64,000 bases of DNA, from assembly GCA_963978905.1 (NCBI GenBank), contig OZ022256.1, positions 11,515,501 through 11,579,500 of the forward strand, read 5' to 3'. How positions within the stretch are numbered: the first letter of the stretch is position 1; every line of letters begins with the position of its first letter. The notes beneath the pieces are model-generated. The model ran no database searches. It saw only the letters and a program-made list of their open reading frames with translations, and was not told the origin of the DNA. A program made the translations under genes and the position numbers. Origin of the DNA: Trichostrongylus colubriformis. Lineage: Eukaryota > Nematoda > Chromadorea > Rhabditida > Trichostrongylidae. Below, piece after piece: positions 58,071-64,000 of this stretch.

Positions 58071-61000
58071 CTAGTGACTGTATATTTCTTTGAGGCGATC
58101 GCAATGAGGCATTGGCATCTGATTCGCTCGTCGTAGTAAATCCTCGTCACGCTGCCACCGAGCACGATACATTAAAGTTTCACCTAAACGTTTAAGGTAG
58201 GAGAAGCCTAAACGACAGAAGCCAAACTCATATCACGAACTAACGTTGATTTTGTTCTTTATAGCAGTTCATTCGCAATCCCTGAATGTACTCGTCCTCT
58301 ACTTGTGCTTCGATCTGAATGGATAACTTTTCAAAAGCAGTATCAAAAGGTAAAGAAGAATACAAGCACTAGGAAGGCATGTTATTTTCTAATGAAATTT
58401 GAGTTCACAAGAGATAATTTGCGTTGGGAGTGAACGCCTCTCGCACTTTATTGCGGGCTCGTTTGGCTACACTGTTTCGTGCTGCACGTGATCCACTTGC
58501 TGCGAGGGCCGGGCAACGTTCGCGACTGTTTGGCTTTGCAACCAGGGTACACCGAGAGTCGAGGATTCTTCGACAGGAGGGAGATCGTATTTGACCGCCT
58601 AGGAGGGTGGGGTTCGCACCTTCAGATGTCAGCGATAAGCACTAGAATCTAAGTTTTCCATGAGCAGATGAAAAGCGAAGGGTATTGCATCGCAAATCCG
58701 TGTGACAGAATGTAAGATAAAAATCTTTTCGCCTCTGGAAGTATATATAGCATGAAACACATTGCAACTATGCAATACGGCAACAGTTTCTCGTACTGTA
58801 GAGGTCAAAAATAGGGGGAGGGGTCGTATTTGGTCGTGGGGAGGGGGGGGGGGGGGAGGGTCGTACTGTAGCGGCTATTTTCTTCAACACCTGGGAGTGC
58901 CCTGTTTGCGACCCTCGCCGCCAACAAGCGGTAAGCGATGCAAGTGGAGGGAGGGCGAAAGTACGTCCTCCTTCGTGGGACATCCTATTTCCGACGTCAT
59001 ATTTCTCGAGTTTTATTACTGTTTCATTCCGTTCTTTCTTATATCTCGCACTACTGCACACACTGACCTTCACAATCATACTTTTTTAATACGCGGCCAA
59101 CATCATCCCTAACGGTGTGTTCGAGAGAAAATAGGATTGATAAAGAAACCAATACACTACAACTATTTTATCTGGTCGCCTTCGTTACAAAAATGAGGCT
59201 ATCAGTGTTAAGGAAAAGACGAAATTCCACAGTGATGTAGGTGTTTAACGCCTGTGTTGATGCACTAGAGAATAGGCGCCGAAAGAATGAGCATGGAATA
59301 GGGTGAGCAAAGGATTGCAGTGCAGAGGAAACATATTTGCCAAAATCTGAGGGATAAGATAGTGAGTGAATGATAATCCATTTTAAAATAATGAAATAAA
59401 TCGAAGAGACAAACAACACAGAGAAATCATAGGTAAGTGTCAGGCTGTTTCAAAAGAAATGCAAGGCTTGCTTTTTTGGGTTCAAAGCAAATTTGTTGCT
59501 TCAATGTAAAATGCTCTTCGAAAGCTCACTTTATGCCTAACCAGGAATATTTGTCAAGAATTAGTTATAACTTTAATGCGTATGATTTCGATCTGAATTG
59601 CAGATGTCGAAACGTGAATTTCGCAATGTTTTCTTCTACGAGTTCAAGCCACGGCGTAATACAGCTCAACCCGTTCGAAACATCAACGAAGTCTGGGGCG
59701 AGGGAAGTACCAATAAACCCACGGTGCAGCGCTAATATCAAAAGTTTCGCTCTGGCAATATCAGTCTGGAAGATGAGCCCCATGACTTTTTAGTGGTCTG
59801 CCGCCGCTATCATCTATTATAGCTTTCTGAATCCGTGCGAAACGATTACGGGAAGGGCACTGCGAACAAATCGACGAAATGTACCAGAAACCCCGGCGAA
59901 TGTGCCCGAGACTGGTCAACATGAAGGGACCAATATCCCACGTACAACCAACCCTGCAAAAATGAACCGGTCTACAAGATTCCACCCCATCCGCCACACT
60001 CATCACCCCTCGCCCAGCGATTACCACTTGTCATGCATTTGGACCACTTCCTCCACGAAAAATATCTCAAAACCAAGACGATGTCTGAAACGCCTTCGCT
60101 GACTTTATCGCTTCCAGGTCCCCGATATACTCCGCTAAAGGCATGAGTAAACTTGTTTCTTGTTGACAATGATGTGCTGATTTTATGGTTTTCGCATCAA
60201 AAACAGTTTATTCTGTACAAAGTTACGCTCGTTTGAGTTTGGAAACTTGAATTTCTCTTGCAACGACCTAATAAGTTATGGGTACCTGAGGTATTCTTCC
60301 TCGATATGATTGTTCGAAATCACTTCGTACGAAATAAGGCACTCTCAAGTCACTCTGTGTCAGCCGTTTCACAGGATACTTGCTGAAGTTTCATAACGAT
60401 TATAAGAAAAACATCAAAATCATACAGTAAGTAGCGGCAAGTGCTATAATCATTGGAAAATGCACTAAGAGATGAAATTAAATTGCACCTCGAATGATGT
60501 AAAGAATACGCTGGATCGCCAACCATTAACTGGGCGAGGAGACCCAGAACGAGAATCGCAATCAGCGGAAGAAGTTGTAACAAAGGTGTGTAAGGATTCT
60601 AAATTAAGCAAAAGGAGGGCCTCCAAAACTGAATCGAACAAACCGAATAAAAAATCGAAAAGGAACAACAGAGATTGAACCAGGATACTTACCTCATTTT
60701 GATTGCGTGTGTTGTGAGCGTGAGAAGTGTGACGGAAATGCCGTCCTCTTCTCACCGATTCCGATGGAAAACCGCCACCAAAGAACATGTTGAATATTTC
60801 TTCCGGTGAAAAGTCAGCTAGAAATTATTATATTATTATAGAAATTATTATATTATAGGGACAAGATATGCTGTGAGGGGAGCGCGAAAATATTCAAAAG
60901 AAAATTTCGAGTGAGACTAAGAAGAAACTGACCATCAAACCCGTGAGCGTAGTCGTACTCAAAGAAGTCTCCTCTTTGTCCTCTACTTACATTGTTACCG

Positions 61001-62009
61001 TCATCAGATGTACCGTACATATCATATTGTTTTCGCTTCTCTTCATTAGACAATACTGCATATGCATTACCCAGTGCTGAAAAAAAGAAACTTAACATAT
61101 TGCATTCATAATCTGCGACACAATCGTACGGAATTGTTTTTCACAGCCCCCTTACAACTTTCGAACCGATCGCGCTGCACAACTAAGGTTGCACGATTGT
61201 GCCGAGCTAAAGTACGGAAGCGATTTCACGTAAGAGTTTTGTTCTCAAGGAAGGCACGTAGCGTAAGTGTTCTCAAGGAAGGCACGAAGCGTAAGTGTTC
61301 TCAAGGAAGGTACGAAGCGTCGAGAACATTTCCTAGAGCCCTTCAAAAAACAATCCTAGAAGGTTGTACCACCCCACCTTTGAATGCCTCGGTAGAATGT
61401 GGTGCCCTGCATTTATCTGGATGGAGTTGAAGTGCCATTCTTCGGTATTCCTTCTTTATTTCCGCGTCTGACGCTGTTTTTGACACCTCAAACATGGGAA
61501 ACCACAATGTAATGCCAAAACTGGAAAGTTTTTGAGTTATAAAGAGTACTAACATTCAAAATTTCATAGTAATCTTTACAATGTCGAATCCGCTCCACGA
61601 GGTCAGCCTGCTGAAATCGATCCATCATTTAAAAAAGACCAGTAACTGTAGGTGACCATTAATCAACCATGAGTAGGTTCAGATAAACTTACTTCTTTCG
61701 TATAATCAACACCTAATTTAGGGGTGCGGGATGATGACCGAGATTTAGCCGTTCTTGCTTTAGCTGAGGTACCAACATTTCCATTTACTTTGCTATCAGA
61801 AGCTAGAAGTACGAAAAGATTAGAGATTCAGTTAGGGTTAGGGTGTTAAGAATAATGGAAATAACCTGTTCGAGAAGGAGATTTCTGAGCTCGCCTGCTT
61901 CGAAGGTTGGGCTCCTCATAGTGATCATCATGCGCGTAACTGCGTTCTTCGGAATCTCGTGACGATGACTCACTATTCGCACCCATTGAGTCCGCCTTCC
62001 TCAGTAGAA
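58071..62009 (-). CDS. dnj-1: DNAJB12/DNAJB14-type ER membrane J-protein, first exon missing (358 aa seen, 10 exons)
   Basis: Exons: 61866-62009, 61693-61802, 61554-61610, 61378-61486, 60933-61076, 60693-60817, 60489-60598, 60286-60382, 58245-58314, 58071-58183 (TAG); all in phase. Order: Ser/Arg-rich linker, J domain ([31 protein letters not shown] with the HPD triad, [18 protein letters not shown]), Gly/Phe segment ([18 protein letters not shown]), one membrane helix ([20 protein letters not shown]) and the DUF1977 C terminus ([43 protein letters not shown]). This is the layout of DNAJB12/14, tail-side ER J-proteins that recruit Hsp70 in ER-associated degradation; the C. elegans counterpart is, to my recollection, dnj-1. 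The 40 or so N-terminal residues are not found before 64000. A mariner fossil and a minisatellite sit in its introns. Confidence 0.93.
58380..59140. repeat. Repetitive DNA in the last long intron of the J-protein gene
   Basis: Fragments (GCGAGGGCCGGGCAACGTTCG near 58500) match the dispersed repeat near 19270. A G-run of about 13 lies near 58842-58856. No coding function; the frames at 58762-59112 are chance in GC-rich DNA. Confidence 0.45.
59440..60271 (+). mobile_element. Decayed mariner in an intron of the J-protein gene (832 bp)
   Basis: The left end TCAGGCTGTTTCAAAAGAAATGCAAG and the right end ...CTTGAATTTCTCTTGCAACGACCTAA are diverged inverted repeats; TA follows at 60272-60273. The plus strand reads the N-terminal mariner domain from about 59604 ([12 protein letters not shown]...[31 protein letters not shown]) and, after a deletion and frame shifts, a late segment ([12 protein letters not shown]..., then a degenerate YSPDL..DYH region and [11 protein letters not shown]). 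The mid-catalytic part is absent. Type resembles SETMAR/Hsmar1-like transposases. Confidence 0.85.
61241..61324. repeat. Minisatellite, 3 x 28 bp, in an intron of the J-protein gene
   Basis: GTTCTCAAGGAAGGCACGAAGCGTAAGT repeats three times with 1-4 differences. It lies 54 bp from the exon ending at 61378 on its 3' side in gene orientation. Confidence 0.9.
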
Positions 62010-62489
62010 CTGCAAAAAAAAGGTACACATTACGAGCTAGATTACGAGAAAAGGCAACCTCGATAATTCCAACAAACTTGCAAAAGAGTTCGGTTGTTTT
62101 AACTTTGTTCAATGAGTGCGGTCAGGTGGCTCTACCCACCCGTGCAGCTTGTGCAAGCACATTACTGCGTCACACGAACGCATAAATTTGAGAAAAACAG
62201 CGATCAACACTGACCGCTGACACACGAACTCGACCACTGAGGTAGATGACTCACACAATGAGCTTGAAAGAACAAGGGGTTATGGGAGAGATCAGTGGGA
62301 TGCAAAGCTTTTTATGCACAGCTCTATGTTGGAAACTACTTCGTTGCTCAGAGAAATGACGCATATACTCGTCATTTTACAGTTTCGAATACCACTCATC
62401 AACCACTTCACGTTCAGAGAAACAAACACCAGGACCATGGACCAGTAGAAGTAAAAACAAATAAAAAAGGATAGGCGAATGAAAAGGTA
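62010..62489. other. Upstream part of the J-protein gene, nothing firm
   Basis: The first coding exon of the J-protein (an N-terminal helix-rich segment in the family) should lie upstream of 62009 but no ATG exon with a donor in the right phase was found here. Confidence 0.4.
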
Positions 62490-63393
62490 TTAGGTTGGCT
62501 GATAATTTCCTGGACACTTCAAAACATTTTGATCTCTAATGCGTCGCTTGACAGCTCATCTTTTCATGTTCGGCCCTGTTGAACAGTGTTTTCGAATGTT
62601 CCACCACATAGGTATATAAGGGCCGGAGCTTGTCTAGAAGATCATTTCTGTGTAAAATGAAAAAGGTAGCTCCCCGGACGCTCTACTTGTACGAGTTCCG
62701 CCGTGGAAGTTCTACGAGGGAGGCGACCGAAAACATCAACGCTGGGTTCGGGCCACAAGCTACTTCCAAGTCCACCGTTCATGTTTCGTTCGAACGCTTT
62801 CAATCTGGGGATACAAGCCTGGCCAACCAACAACACACTTGACGCCCTGTTGAATTCGACGACCAGCGCCTCGTGCAAGCAGTTCAGAAGAACCCAGCGG
62901 CCAGCCCAAGACAGTTGTCTCAGATGCTTGGATGCACACACCAGACAGTCGAACTGCGTCTCGCTCGCTTGGGATACAGGAAAGTTCTGTCCACATGGAC
63001 ACCCCACGTGCTGTCTGACAGCAAGAAACAGGCGAGGTGTAGCGAAGATCACTCGAGATACTTTGTCGGCTTTAGAGTGGAAGGTTTTGCCGCACCCACC
63101 ATACTCCCCGGACCTCGCCCCATCTGATTACCATTTATTCTTCCCTCTCAAAAGATATAAGATGGACGAACAGTTCAAAAAAGAGGAGGACTTCAAAATC
63201 GCGGTCAACGACTTTATGGCGTCTCAGTCTGCACAGTTCTGGATGAATGGAATTGAAAGGTTGCCAGAGCGATGGCAGAAGGTAAGTGATAATGGCGGTG
63301 AATATATTGCTGATTGATTATAAGTTGTTCCAAAATAAAGTTATAAAATAAAAAAACGTCTTGAAGTGTCCAGGAATTTATCAGCCAACCTAA
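62490..63393 (+). mobile_element. Mariner (irritans/Himar-like ends) deletion derivative, 904 bp
   Basis: The ends TTAGGTTGGCTGATAATTTCCTGGACAC and the near-perfect complement (GTGTCCAGGAATTTATCAGCCAACCTAA) are flanked by TA (62488-62489, 63394-63395). The plus strand carries a transposase from ATG 62657 (LYEFRRGSSTREATENINAG, FERFQSGDTSLANQ), a stop near 62839, continued HTH (NPAASPRQLSQMLGCTHQTVE, to about 63030), then the C terminus (LPHPPYSPDLAPSDYHLF, FWMNGIERLPERWQKV). The catalytic centre between them is deleted. The TIR is close to the Himar1 type (AGGTTGGCTGATAAG). Good repeats suggest a young insertion. Confidence 0.9.
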
Positions 63394-63395
63394 TA

Positions 63396-64000
63396 CATCG
63401 GTGGAAAGGAGAGCTGGTATTTTCTATGGAGAGAGAGAAGTGACAACGATTGTGAATGGAAATAAGAAAACGGTTTTGGGACAGTATAAAAAGGCAAATG
63501 AAGGCAACTATGAGAAATCGTACGAAGAGCTCCGAAGACATTTCTACAGAAAAAACACAAACTGAGAAACAAAGCAAAAAAGCGGAGAACGCAAAAGAAC
63601 GGTGAACTTATCTATAGAAATTTGATATTAGAACTTATACAACCTCGAAATAAAAAAATAGGTGAAAGAGGGAGAGAAAAAATAAGAGGAGAGAGAGATT
63701 TGTTTTCCCTAATCACTACAACAGATGGAGAGCCTTTTGTAGAAAACGATTCAATTCGATTCAATTCAATTCATGACAATCAGAAAAAAAATAAAACGTC
63801 CTGTCACTTAGCTGTACAAATGATTGTGCAGATATCAAGTATAATCTCAAAAAAATCAAACAATGAACTCGCACAATTAACGAACACAGTGTCGGTGCGA
63901 CATGACCCTCGCTAGCATTCTGATTCGAATTTACTTCCCTGCCTTAAAGACTAATGTGAATTACACTTCTCAGCAATAAAAGAATAGCTCTGTCCGGTTT
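63396..64000. other. AT-rich end of window, no gene recognised
   Basis: A/T- and purine-rich DNA with low-complexity GAGAGA-type stretches near 63670-63700 and a short TTCAATTCGATTCAATTC repeat near 63750. Nothing coding is supported. Confidence 0.5.

Noticed and set aside
58762..59112. Frames of over 100 codons on both strands
   Set aside because: They lie in repetitive GC-rich intronic DNA next to a G-run, with no motif.
61851..61855. TTAGGGTTAGGGTG near 61839 as a telomere-like repeat
   Set aside because: Only two units, and TTAGGG is not the nematode telomere repeat (TTAGGC); chance.

Overview
The window reads as nuclear DNA from a nematode, most likely a clade V strongylid (hookworm-type) worm. 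Genes are split into many small exons (33-280 bp) with GT/AG introns and short TTTCAG-type 3' splice sites. The families are metazoan (Wnt, SFMBT-type MBT/SLED/SAM protein, TATDN2-type TatD nuclease, DNAJB12/14) or typical of nematodes (CPG4-like cysteine-rich secreted proteins). Intergenic and intronic DNA is full of mariner fossils and short palindromic transposons. Exons were assembled by hand from splice sites, reading phase and family motifs. Species, symbols and domain names come from recognition, not from a search.

Layout. 0-18 kb: no intact host gene recognised. It holds a full-length mariner fossil, two more mariner pieces, a tRNA-like sequence, a truncated CPG4-type paralogue, one small candidate secreted ORF, many MITEs and a GC-rich block. 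19.9-25.7 kb: a head-to-head pair of CPG4-like secreted proteins. 27.4-29.8 kb: a Wnt ligand gene on the minus strand, lacking only its 5' exon(s). 30-34 kb: exon-like pieces of unrecognised genes. 34.3-39.6 kb: a complete 15-exon TATDN2-type TatD nuclease gene on the minus strand. 40-44 kb: Pro/Arg/Gln-rich, Ser-rich and zinc-finger-like exons that I could not join. 44.2-50 kb: mostly mobile DNA. 50.2-56.1 kb: a 22-exon SFMBT-like chromatin gene (four MBT repeats, SLED, SAM) on the minus strand. 58.1-62.0 kb: a DNAJB12/14-type ER-membrane J-protein gene on the minus strand, first exon missing. 62.5-64 kb: a mariner deletion derivative and AT-rich DNA.

The genes are unrelated in function: secreted or egg-coat-like proteins, developmental signalling, DNA metabolism, chromatin and ER chaperoning. 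No operon or new multi-gene system is evident. The points most worth a second look are the nematode SFMBT architecture, the MITE touching the probable trans-splice acceptor of the second CPG4-like gene, the inverted-repeat families with clean TSDs (TTA/TAA, 8 bp, 9-10 bp), a GGGCGTGGC box shared by otherwise different palindromic elements, and a fossil mariner 12 nt from a splice donor.
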